64,000 nt of DNA, taken from the NCBI GenBank assembly GCA_028583405.1, contig CM053251.1, forward strand, positions 15,224,744 to 15,288,743, given 5' to 3'. Each line of letters opens with the position of its first letter. Positions within the stretch are counted from its first letter, which is position 1. Below the pieces are notes generated by a model. That model searched no databases, had not been told where the DNA came from, and saw nothing but the letters and a program-made list of their open reading frames with translations. Both the position numbers and the translations under genes were made by a program. This DNA comes from Pogonophryne albipinna. Its lineage: Eukaryota > Chordata > Actinopteri > Perciformes > Artedidraconidae. Shown in pieces: positions 54,507 through 64,000 of the stretch.

Positions 54507-57500
54507 GTGCAGCCTCAGCTAATGCTTGCACCTGTGTTCAATTAGCTTGCAACAGGTGGGCCTCGTTAAGACTCGTCTAACGTCTACAAAGTAAGCCCTG
54601 TATATTGATCATGTAGATCGGGGGTGCCCAATACGTCGATCGCAAAGGTAGTGTGGGTAGATTGCATGGCATTGAAGCGCACCTTTATGCGCTTAAGAGG
54701 CGCTATTGGTGTAATCGCTCCACAGTTTCCCCGCCGCTGTGAGGTTCTGGCGCTCGCAGTTCACTAGCACCGTTGGTTTCAAAGGCATACCAACTATTAC
54801 AAATCCAATCCAATCCACTTTATTTGTATAGCACATATTAAAAACAGAGGGTTTACCAAAGTGCTTCACACCAAACATAACATTATAATAATATAACATT
54901 ATAATAAAATATAATATTACAATAATAGATGAAAGACACACAAGAGAAAAGATAAAAGGATAAAAAGCACACATCAGAATTAATACACGGTACATAAAGG
55001 CTATGGACAGACAATAAAAGCATAAAAATCGATAAAACATAGCTCAGACTGACTCGAAAACGAGGGAAAAGAGGTGGGTCTTTAGGCGAGACTTCAAAGT
55101 TTGGAGGGTGGGCAACAATTTGACATGGGGGGGGGCAGGTCGATCCAGAGCCTGGGGGCTACCGCTGAGAAGGCTCGATATACAAACTGTTCAACCTACA
55201 GAGATGACAAAAAGTGTTCTTCCAAAGCGCTGTCTCGCAAACACCTTGGTTGGTTTTAGGGACTACCAGCAGCAGCTGAAGCAAAATGAAGTCACAAGAA
55301 TGATAGAGACATAACAATACAGTATTTATTTGGGAATGGCTAATATAATTGTTGATGGCCAAACATTTCATAGAAGTAACACAACTCTGCTCACATTTCA
55401 GGGATTTTCTTTGACTTAGCCTACTTAAGAGGGAAAATATCTTTCAATATAACATTATTTTTACGATAAGCTTCTTAACAATTACTATCATGTTTACACA
55501 ACAGTAGACTAAATACAACTCATATGATGTAATCAGGACACTTATAAAATAGAAAAACATATTTTCTATATTGCTCCAATACTTTAAATGTAGATTAGAG
55601 GGTTGTGTTGATAAAAAACAAGAACAGCCAAAGAGAATGGAAAGAAAACGTGGAAATATACCAAGAATGTGTACACATCCTCAATTGCTAACCTATTGTA
55701 TTTAAAAGATGTGCTCACCAAAAGTATTCTTAATAGAAGACATTCTCCATTGTTATTTCCCCCAACTTGACAGGAAAGGGGAAAAAACGAGAAATTAATT
55801 ATTTCCCCCAAATCTTTATTCACGAAGCGGTATACAAGTTGTATTCAAAAGTATACAAACAACTGTGGACAAGCTTGAGAATGCAAAGCCCATTAAGTCC
55901 TTTCAGAGTTCAAATAAAAATATTCCCCGATTCTTGGTTCTTCATAATTTTGTGTAATGTATCATACGGTTTGATTTCGATAAACCAATGTTAAGACAAG
56001 GGAAGAGTCTGACTATTTTGATTTGTTAATCTACATTGACCCACAATTATATGTATAACAATGCTTTCCCTTATTTAGAAGACAACATATTTATCTTCAC
56101 ATCAAGGAAAGTCAATCAGACGGTAACGAGATGGTGAACATGCATCAGGGTCCCAGCCTGACTTGGACCAGAGATGTCGTTTCATGGTTAGATCCATAAT
56201 TTGAAAGAAACAATACACTGGTGTTAAGGACACCCTGGATGATAAAAGGTTTTGCTTCCATCATTGTTGAAATTTCACTTGAATAGTTAAGGCTCTCACC
56301 TGTCAAGTCATTTTTAGTTGTATGAAGGCTACTTTTATAATATAACATCTACATGTGTAGTTTGAACACTTATGACCAGGGACGTGCACAGACATTTGGA
56401 GGGGCTATTGCTCTAAACTGGAAAAAGGGCCTCCCGACCAAAAAAATATAAGACCAAAACGATTATTACATTAACTGATTTGAACAGTAATTCACATCAT
56501 CTCATTACAAAATAAGTAGGCAACTACTTGCATTCGGTGACTTGATTTTTAAAATGAAAACCATGGACATTTTTAGTTTTGCGGTCCATATCTCATTAAA
56601 CTATCTAATGTTAGAAACTATTAAAGAAAAAATGGGGAAAATTCTGTTCTAATGTAGTTTGACCATTGTAACTGCTGTACAGACATACTGATAAAATAGG
56701 GCTTCTCTAATTACCTTAAATAAACTCTAATTAATTAAACCAGTTCAATATGCATTATTCTTATCATTCTTTATGAGCGCAGTAACGGTAAGGTATCTAA
56801 TTAGTTATTTATTTAGTATTCCATAACTTAATAACAGAGATGCTCAAACTAAAGTGGAGACATGGCAGAAATCCTACAATGAAGCGGGACAGTGAAGTGT
56901 TCTCCTGAGAGAGGGCGGCCCCGTTGAGGGAGTTTACTATGGATGTTTAATAGGAGTTTACGGAGCAGATGGAAAGACACAAGCACAATAACAAGTATAT
57001 GTAGGTGTTTTTTTGTAAATAACCAACGGTGTCAAGAGGAAGTAAAGTCCCTCCCATGAGAAAACTCCTAGTCCATTTTCCAAAATCCGATACAGTAGCC
57101 TATAATAAATATAATACGTAACATGTGTAATCACACACTTAGCGATATAGAACATAAATAATAAAAACGTAGGCCTACCTGGTTTAAAACACTTTTGTGG
57201 TCATACTTTGGAATGAGTTAACACTGAAACGAGTTCTTCATTCAAAATGTAGGGTCGAATACATATAAGGAGAAGAAGTAAAAGAAGTAGTAGAAGAAGA
57301 GTGAAGCTGGGTGTTTTCCCCATGGTTTTCCCGCAGCGAGACACTACAATACTAATTGTGGGCTCATGTTGATTCGACCACAACAGAAAGAAAAAAAAAA
57401 ACTCTCGCTCTCTCCAGAGGGGCAGTCAGCCAAAAAGGGAAAACGGGCCGTTGCCGGGGCAACATAAGCCCGTACCTGTCCTGTGCACGTCCCTGCTTAT

Positions 57501-58094
57501 GACCTAGTGTTTGACCAAATATTTAGTAATGCTTACTCCAGTTTACAAAACCAAAAAGAGACAAATGCTGACGGTTCAATGTTTTGCAGAACTGCCCAAA
57601 GTTGTAAATGCTCCATTTCAGAGTTGGTGTATGGAATGAGTGAAGCCAGCGTCCCTCACACAGCAGATGTTAAGTATTTTAGGAAAGGACATGATGGAAC
57701 TTTACCTTTGACTGAAATACATTTTCGAAAATACAACCCTTTTAAAGCTTGTTCATACTGTGCAAGGAAAGCTAGTGTGAACACAAAATGTTCCAATTCA
57801 AAACCTAAGAAATGGTTGAGCAATGATGCCACCATGTGGACACAAAGCGACACTATGACAACACTTCAAATGCCAAACATTAATTACATTTATAAATGTA
57901 GGAATTTAAAGTGTGCACTTTAAGTTAATCATTTGTCAGCACAATTTTTCCGTTTAAAGTAAATGTTTCTCAATATGGACTGTTCACTTATTCACAAACC
58001 AAATTAGACTTCTTGAAGAGCCTGGAATAAAGAGTCTCTTGAGTACTTGAAGGTTAACAAAAGCACAAACTATAAAGCATCTCTGTTCAAAACT
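54507..58094. repeat. spacer of unit F (type II, enlarged by a hAT element)
   Basis: LINE fragment at about 54800-55180, the type-II segment at 55180-55250 and an empty MITE site near 55428. The spacer is lengthened by the 1.1 kb insertion at 56377-57495. Confidence 0.7.
56377..57495. mobile_element. non-autonomous hAT element with 8 bp target duplication
   Basis: Perfect inverted ends CAGGGACGTGCACAG and CTGTGCACGTCCCTG, flanked by CTTATGAC on both sides (56369-56376 and 57496-57503). The other five units carry the empty site. Eight-base duplications and CAGGG-type ends are usual for hAT elements. The 1,119 bp interior codes for no transposase. Confidence 0.9.
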
Positions 58095-58100
58095 TTTATT
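58095..58100 (-). terminator. poly(A) signal AATAAA, gene F
   Basis: It lies 9 bp past the stop at 58109. In this copy the tail is still in frame with the neighbouring repeats. Confidence 0.7.
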
Positions 58101-58108
58101 AGAACTGT

Positions 58109-60846
58109 TTAAGTAAGGTAGCGTGGAGGAGGAAAAGGAGGCAGCATTGGTATGGGCAAGTGAACATGGGGATGAAAAGGAGAATGGGGTGCCGGAGTGG
58201 GCGGGTGATCTGGTTTCACAGTGGTAGTTGGAGGGGTTGAATATTGGGGATAGGGAGGGATCATAGGGTAAAGATGATAGTAAGGCATAGATGGTGGAAG
58301 CTGCAATGAGGGATTTTTAGCCTTTAGTTTAGTTGGCGTCATCGCCGCAGTAGATTTAGGCTTTTTAGCTGGATATTTGGGAGGATTAAAGAGAGGATAC
58401 ATTGGCATATATTGTGGAAACGGCATATGAGCGTATTGAGGAATCCGAGGGCTTTGAGGAATCCGATGGTATTGAGGCATCAGAGCGTATTCAGGCATCA
58501 GAGTCAGTGAAGGAATTTGAGTCGCCTTTGCAGTTGTAGGCCGTGTGGTCGTTGTCTCGGTCATCTTAGGGCTTTGAGTCATCGTAGGGCTTTGAGGCAT
58601 CGTAGGGCTTTGAGGCATCGGAGGGCTTTGAGGCATCGGAGGGCTTTGAGGCATCGGAGGGCTTTGAGGCATCGGAGGGCTTTGAGGCATCGGAGGGCTT
58701 TGAGGCATCGGAGGGCTTTGAGGCATCGGAGGGCTTTGAGGCATCGGAGGGCTTTGAGGCATCGGAGGGCTTTGAGGCATCGGAGGGCTTTGAGGCATCG
58801 GAGGGCTTTGAGGCATCGGAGGGCTTTGAGGCATCGGAGGGCTTTGAGGCATCGGAGGGCTTTGAGGCATCGGAGGGCTTTGAGGCATCGGAGGGCTTTG
58901 AGGCCTTTGAGGCATCGGAGGGCTTTGAGGCCTATGAGGCATCGTAGGGCTTTGAGGCATCGTAGGGCTTTGAGGCATCGGAGGGCTTTGAGGCATCGGA
59001 GGGCTTTGAGGCATCGGAGGGCTTTGAGGCATCGGAGGGCTTTGAGGCATCGGAGGGCTTTGAGGCATCGGAGGGCTTTGAGGCATCGGAGGGCTTTGAG
59101 GCATCGGAGGGCTTTGAGGCATCGGAGGGCTTTGAGGCATCGGAGGGCTTTGAGGCATCGGAGGGCTTTGAGGCATCGGAGGGCTTTGAGGCCATTGAGC
59201 CATCGGAGGGTTTTGAGGCATCGGAGGGTTTTGAGGCATCGGAGGGTTTTGAGGCATCGGAGGGTTTTGAGGCATCGGAGGGTTTTGAGGCATCTGAGGG
59301 TTTTGAGGCATTGAGGCATCTCAGGGCATTGAGGCATCTCAGGGCATTGAGGCATCTCAGGGCATTGAGGCATCTCAGGGCATTGAGGCATCTCAGGGCA
59401 TTGAGGCATCTCAGGGCATTGAGGCATCTCAGGGCATTGAGGCATCTCAGGGCATTGAGGCATCTCAGGGCATTGAGGCATCTCAGGGCATTGAGGCATC
59501 TCAGGGCATTGAGGCAGTGCAGGAATTTTAGGAATTTGAGTTGCCTTTGCAGTTATAGGCCGTGTGGTCGTTGCTGTTGTTTTCTCGGGCATCTTAGGGT
59601 TTTGAGGCATCTGAGTTAACTGAGGGTATTGAGGCATCTGATGTACAGGGGAATGGGGTGAAGTCATTTTGGAAGCAGGAGGTGCAGCAGGTTTGGAACA
59701 CCAGAGAGAGACTGGAATTCCTTGCCAACGCATCGAGAGTACATAACTTCCACCCTTTGGGAGAAAAACATACAATTAGAAACAGCAAGGAATCACACAA
59801 ACCTGTCAATGTTACAATCCGACTGCACAAGGCAAAAGATTAATCTCATGCTATATTTTCTAAATATGATGCAACATATTTGAATGTCGGTCCGCATCCA
59901 AAAAACATAGTTAATCACTACATCTGAAAGCAAGCAAAAAACAACTCTCATTTGAAAAGCTGAAAACACATTTTCGCTTGAGATCAAATACAATTGCAGA
60001 TTAAACATTTTATTATTTTGGCTAATCGTTACACCATTCATAACTATAACAATTCACAGCACTAGCCATTGTTTTTTTAAACTCACTTCCTCACTCTTTA
60101 AGTCAGTTTCACATTACCTCTTGAACCATGTTGCAGCCATCATAGGGAACCAACATGACAAGTGCATGAGAGTTCCTCTGCATGCTGTAGCCACAGGTAG
60201 ACGGGACCTGGGACAGAGGCATTGGAGGTGCATTCCCTGAGGGGTAAATAAGTTCAGTGTTTATATAATTGGTAGAGATAAATCAAGTCTACATTTAGGA
60301 TATTCATTTACCTTGTTCTACCGCAAATTGTGATGCTCCTGGTTCCACCGCTCTGAACTTCATCAGGCCCAAACCACACTGCAGTGAGGGAGACATGCTC
60401 ATCCATGACGAGTCTTTTGGGCTGGCGCCTTGTGTTGGGCTCATCCAGCATGAAGGCCAATATAATATATATATTTTTTTAAATAATTAGTACTTTAAAA
60501 GAGAAGCAAAACAATTCAAGCAAAAACAACAAACCCTTCATTATGTAATTAAAATATTTGTACCTGCAAAGTCTCCTTGATAAGCACCTTCATCCTCCTC
60601 ATAAGTGTTTGAGGATGACTTCTTGGTCCCGTCTGTGACTTGAGAATCAAGTCCTGAGCCTTTTTCAAAAGCTCTCCCGAAAACAATTGTCCCCTCTTGG
60701 AACACATTTGTTGTATCGACATATTTTCTCTCTTCTCGTCTTTCTGTTTTCTTCAGACGATAACAGTCTATAGTTTGCGCAAAATAACACGTCAGAATAA
60801 CAGCTGCAGCCAGGTAAACACCAGCGCCTTTTCTCTTGCGTATCAT
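58109..60846 (-). pseudogene. array gene F: diverged copy, splice-site loss and frameshift
   Basis: Exons would be 60564-60846, 60312-60449, 60118-60236 and 58109-59754. The exon 2 acceptor, CTTCAG in A-E, reads CTTCAT. In exon 4 one repeat unit near 59308-59315 has lost 10 bp, so the frame entering from the ZP-N-like exon switches to a Leu-Arg-Cys pattern (LKALRC) and stops at 58579. The correct frame resumes from 59311 and runs through the Pro-rich tail to PRYLT at 58109. It is the most diverged copy (exon 1 has several replacements, e.g. GAYQGDFAG) and the only one keeping the tail joined to repeats, so it probably shows the ancestral 3' end. Confidence 0.8.
58570..59512 (-). repeat. three-part 18 bp coding VNTR of gene F
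   Basis: About 34 GAGGCATCGGAGGGCTTT units (MPQSPP) at 58570-59190, five or six GGTTTT variants (MPQNPP) at 59200-59300, and eleven GCATTGAGGCATCTCAGG-type units (CPEMPQ) at 59315-59512. The sub-arrays are more uniform than in A-E, suggesting recent expansion. Confidence 0.9.
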
Positions 60847-61029
60847 CCTGTTGCACATGACTGCTGGTAATGTGAAGAGATGAGATCATTTTCTTTGCCG
60901 CAACTATTTGAGCATCAGCAGGTGCTGTGACAACCAATACAGCTGTGATAGGTGCTCATAGGATTCCCATTCTGTAAAATCAAACTCACTGCGGGTGGAG
61001 AGCACTTGGCAATGAAGCATGAGACAGGG

Positions 61030-61067
61030 CTTTTAATACTGACACATATTACCACCAGGCAGCCAAT
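61030..61067 (-). promoter_or_regulatory. promoter of gene F
   Basis: ATTGG at 61063-61067 and TATTAAAAG at 61030-61038 are both preserved although the gene is broken. Confidence 0.45.
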
Positions 61068-61193
61068 CAACAAGGCAGGTGCAGCCTCAGCTAATGCTTG
61101 CACCTGTGTTCAATTAGCTTGCAACAGGTGGGCCTTGTTAAGACTTGTCTAATGTCTACAAAGTAAGCCCTGTATATTGATCATGTAGATCGG

Positions 61194-61500
61194 GGCAACC
61201 CGGTCTCACCAGAATGCGTGACTCCACCTAGTGATTGCAAAATGAAACTTTGAATGAAGCATCGAACCACACAATTGTGTCGGAAATAGGTTCATTTCCC
61301 GAAGCTTCAGTTACAGCGACCTCTCCTGGCGAAGTGCAAGGCTGCAGTGGGTTTAACTATCTTTGCCTTGAAAAATATTCGATGCACACACACACTAAGA
61401 CTGAATATCATGTTCTATTTGCAATTAAAGATTGATAATTGTGTGTATTGGGTTATTGAGAAGAAAGAGAGTGCTGGAAAATTTTTTGGGAGGAGAGGGC
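61194..61500. other. unassigned DNA right of the array
   Basis: Starts CAACCCGGTCTCACCAGAAT and shows no gene. It may belong to a repeat whose other end I cannot place. Confidence 0.35.
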
Positions 61501-61630
61501 CTTTTATCAGTTATTAAAGTTGAAAAGCAATGATTAAAATACATCCATTCCGGGCTTTGAACCAGCTGCGCGGAGGACATCGCCGCATTCGGGCCCCCGG
61601 CTCTACCCACTGGGCTATCTATTCCTTGAA
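61500..61630 (-). repeat. tRNA-derived SINE fragment
   Basis: On the minus strand an A-box-like TAGCCCAGTGGGTAGAGC (61600-61617) is followed about 37 bp later by a B-box-like GGTTCAAAGCCC (61552-61563), the arrangement of an RNA polymerase III promoter in a tRNA. Stem pairing looks too weak for a functional tRNA. Confidence 0.6.
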
Positions 61631-61936
61631 ATATTGAACTGTTTTTATATTACTGATAATTGTCTTTTTGTTCCCGAGCCAGAACGACCTAACTTTCTTC
61701 CTGGCTTGCTCTATAATGATACTACAATTCAAATGCAATACCAACAACAACTCAACAGCAACAACGCAAACTACGACAACAACCCACACATTGCGCATTG
61801 TTTAGAGCGGTCATAAAGTGTTGAAGCGCTCAAATTTGAAACTGTTTCAACCTGTCACCTGTCAGAATCGAGACGAGGCAGTGCATTGAATCGCGTGAAT
61901 GGACCGCGAACCAGTCAAGTGATTCATTCAGGAAAT

Positions 61937-62022
61937 GAAGCAGTTGCTGCTTCGGACGTCACATGTCACGTGATTTGAAGCAGTTGCTGCTTCGGACGTC
62001 ATATGTCACGTGATTTGAAGCA
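61937..62022 (+). repeat. tandem duplication of about 42 bp
   Basis: Two copies of a segment that begins GAAGCAGTTGCTGCTTCGGA, itself partly palindromic, and ends GTCACGTGATTT; they differ at one base (ACATG/ATATG). Confidence 0.75.
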
Positions 62023-62029
62023 AGCTTCG

Positions 62030-63228
62030 AAGCACTGCTTCTATGTAATAGGAATTCCAGGGTTGAAGCTCCATTCGAAGCTTCAGTGTCAAACTGCCAT
62101 CACTAACTCCACCACGACTCCTTAACACCGCAGTGCGTGGTGGAGTCACGAACTCTGCTACATTTACGTGTCTGCGCCACGCAAACAACGCCAATGTAAA
62201 TTGAATGAGGCTTCTTTGTCGTGGCGCACACACACATTTCTACAACGTCTAGCAGTGCTATGCTATAAAACGTTTTTAAAATCCACTTTATAGCCAAGTA
62301 GTAACTCACGGGAGGCTTCTTTTATTTTATTTGTATTAATAATAATTTTTATTTTTTGTCAGAATGTATTATGGTGCATTAGTTACGAAAAAAAAAAATC
62401 AAAAAACAATGCATTGTTTGTAATACAACTGTGATTTGTATTAAATTAGTTAGTTTTTAAGGAAGGCCAGTGCTTCAGCTGTGTCAAATAGATTGTTCCC
62501 TTTAGTTAACGTTATTTAAAAGATAATTATATTCCTATTTGATCATCTCCCCTTTATTGTTACGGACGCAAAGAGCAATGTGAGCGTCCATTCCCATTGG
62601 ATAACGGAGGGTTTTACACCTGGAAGTAAGTATTCTCTTTACTGTCGATTGATTTTACAGTGGTATCTGCACTACTCATCAACTCAAAAACACCTTGTTG
62701 ATTACACAACATTGATTGGTTTAAATTGTGTGCAATGCTTTTGTATTTTCCCTCTTCGATTCCGAGAAAAAAATATTTGTTCAGAGTTTACGATGGCCGA
62801 AGACACTACACTACCCAGAATCCTCAGCTATCGTTTGGGACTACACCATGTGCTTTGCTTGACAAACCCCGTGATTTGTCCTCAAGCTCTGTGATTGGAT
62901 GTTGGAGTGGCAGTGCGCCAAGGTTACACCGAGCATCAAACAGCATTTTGAAATGGAATGAAACCCATCGACGGCAAACTATTCAAAACAGGAATCGAAT
63001 GTGTCCTACTCCCCCCTCCCCCTCCCCCCTTAGGTCACAGGCTCCTCCAACAGTGCAACACAATAAAACAGATAAACAGAAAAATAGTGCAAGTCAATAC
63101 AAAAAGAAAAATAGTAAAAAGTGAAATAGTGCAATAAGAGTCTATATACAAGTGATTGGAATATGATATATCAGATAAATTATTTCTAAGTAGCAGCCAG
63201 ATGAATGTTATGGATGTTGTTTCAAAGT
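62030..63228. other. no gene seen
   Basis: AT-rich DNA with a C-rich stretch near 63008-63030. Short frames around 62580-63120 show no domain or splice support. Confidence 0.4.
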
Positions 63229-63545
63229 TCAGGTGTTTAATAGTCTTATGGCCTGTGGGATGAAACTGTCCCTGAGGCTGGTGGTTTTGGTCCGGATGCT
63301 GCGGTAAGATAAGATAAGATAAGATGGTACTTTATTGATCCCAATTTGGGAAATTGTTTTTGTTGCAGCAGCATAAAAGACAAGGCATTTTACAATAAAA
63401 CAAAACCCCCCCCAGCAGACCGCAGCAAAGAAGAGTGCACTGGCCACAACAGACTGGTAGAAGATCTCCATTATCTTGCTGCACAAGTGGAAGGATCTCA
63501 GCTTCCTCAGAAAATAGAGTCTGCTCATCCCCTTCTTGTACACAG
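63229..63545 (-). repeat. 5'-truncated Rex-like LINE fragment
   Basis: The minus-strand frame has KKGMSRLYFLRKLRSF and IFYQSVVASALFFAAVCWGG, typical of the end of Rex/CR1-type reverse transcriptases, and later SLRDSFIPQAIRLLN. Between them lies a tail with (ATAAG)n and TACTTTATTGATCCC, so a second LINE end or an internal rearrangement is present. Confidence 0.65.
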
Positions 63546-63751
63546 CATCAGTGTTGATCCTCTAAGTGCTAAAGCAAACAGATATTGTTCTAAACTGTAT
63601 TAAAGTAAACATGTATTATTTGGGACTGTTTTAAAGTAATCCTATATATATAAACCTTCTTACCTACACTCCATGACCCAGATACCCTGACACACACACT
63701 TACCCCTCCTCTCATCAGCACACACACATACACTCCATGACCCAAATACCA

Positions 63752-63925
<174 letters not shown>

Positions 63926-64000
63926 ATGCACATGTTCTTATTCAAGGTTCTTCTGGGGCCAGTATAATCTCAAGCACCAATATATCTGTGTACAATGTTT

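Larger units (their letters stand above)
24697..61193 (-). repeat. tandem array of six 5.4-6.6 kb gene-bearing units
   Basis: A shared landmark, AAGGCAGGTGCAGCCTCAGC, occurs at about 24700, 30727, 36564, 42930, 49121, 54507 and 61073, setting unit lengths of roughly 6.03, 5.84, 6.37, 6.19, 5.39 and 6.57 kb. Each unit has, from left to right, a LINE 3' fragment (minus strand), an AT-rich spacer, and a four-exon gene transcribed leftward with its promoter at the right edge. The left edge (about 24697) keeps only the far-upstream part of a seventh promoter next to a transposon end. At the right edge (61193) the common sequence stops within GATCGGGG. Confidence 0.95.

Noticed and set aside
24700..61190. 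Array as a pure assembly artefact
   Set aside because: Units differ by many substitutions, indels, a MITE, a hAT insertion and repeat numbers, so they are not one sequence assembled repeatedly. The exact copy number still needs long reads.
61548..61627. Functional tRNA gene
   Set aside because: A and B boxes are present, but the stems pair poorly and the flanks look like a SINE.

Overview
The window looks like animal nuclear DNA, most probably from a ray-finned (teleost) fish. Genes have GT-AG introns and AATAAA poly(A) signals. Mobile elements are dense and of kinds common in fish: DIRS-type tyrosine-recombinase retrotransposons, a THAP-transposase/YqaJ-nuclease DNA transposon of the ISL2EU type, hAT and TTAA-site non-autonomous elements, L2- and Rex-like LINE tails, a tRNA-derived SINE and long CA repeats. 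The species cannot be told from sequence alone, and no prokaryotic feature is present.

Layout. 1-3168: mostly unassigned DNA with one possible small two-exon transcript (257 to about 1690) and a partial copy of a repeat that recurs near 24.2 kb. 3169-9275: a structurally complete DIRS-like retrotransposon on the minus strand (gag-like, RT/RNase H, tyrosine recombinase), with inverted termini and the diagnostic internal complementary region; its pol carries one in-frame TAG. 9338-14774: a 5.4 kb DNA transposon with about 120-135 bp inverted repeats and an AT target duplication, coding on the plus strand for a THAP-finger DDE transposase (one nonsense codon) and on the minus strand for an apparently intact SWIM-finger plus YqaJ-nuclease protein. 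14.8-17.5 kb: unassigned DNA and a TTAA-bounded foldback element. 17.5-23.46 kb: a second, decayed DIRS-like element whose recombinase is cut short and continues in frame into an acidic non-DIRS sequence. 23.55-24.66 kb: a non-autonomous DNA transposon.

24.70-61.19 kb, more than half of the window, is a tandem array of six units of 5.4-6.6 kb. Each unit carries one minus-strand, four-exon gene (copies A-F from left to right) for a secreted protein: signal peptide, basic/acidic linker, a four-cysteine domain resembling a ZP-N domain, then a long tract of P-Q-Y-P-Q-M/I hexapeptides interrupted by Thr-rich linkers. Copies A-D read through (about 632, 690, 749 and 728 residues). Copy E has a 7 bp exon-2 deletion, and copy F has lost a splice acceptor and carries a 10 nt frameshift. 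A conserved Pro-rich tail of about 121 codons just before the poly(A) signal is out of frame in A-E. A secreted domain of this fold joined to Pro/Gln repeats recalls fish egg-envelope proteins and other cross-linked extracellular matrix proteins; this role is inference.

The array units are mosaics. Two spacer haplotypes (with or without a TTAA-flanked MITE, and with two versions of a LINE fragment) occur in the order I-II-I-I-II-II, while gene-body markers group the copies differently, which points to repeated unequal exchange or gene conversion. The right edge, 61.2-64 kb, holds a tRNA-like SINE head, a short tandem duplication, a truncated LINE and a long CA microsatellite.
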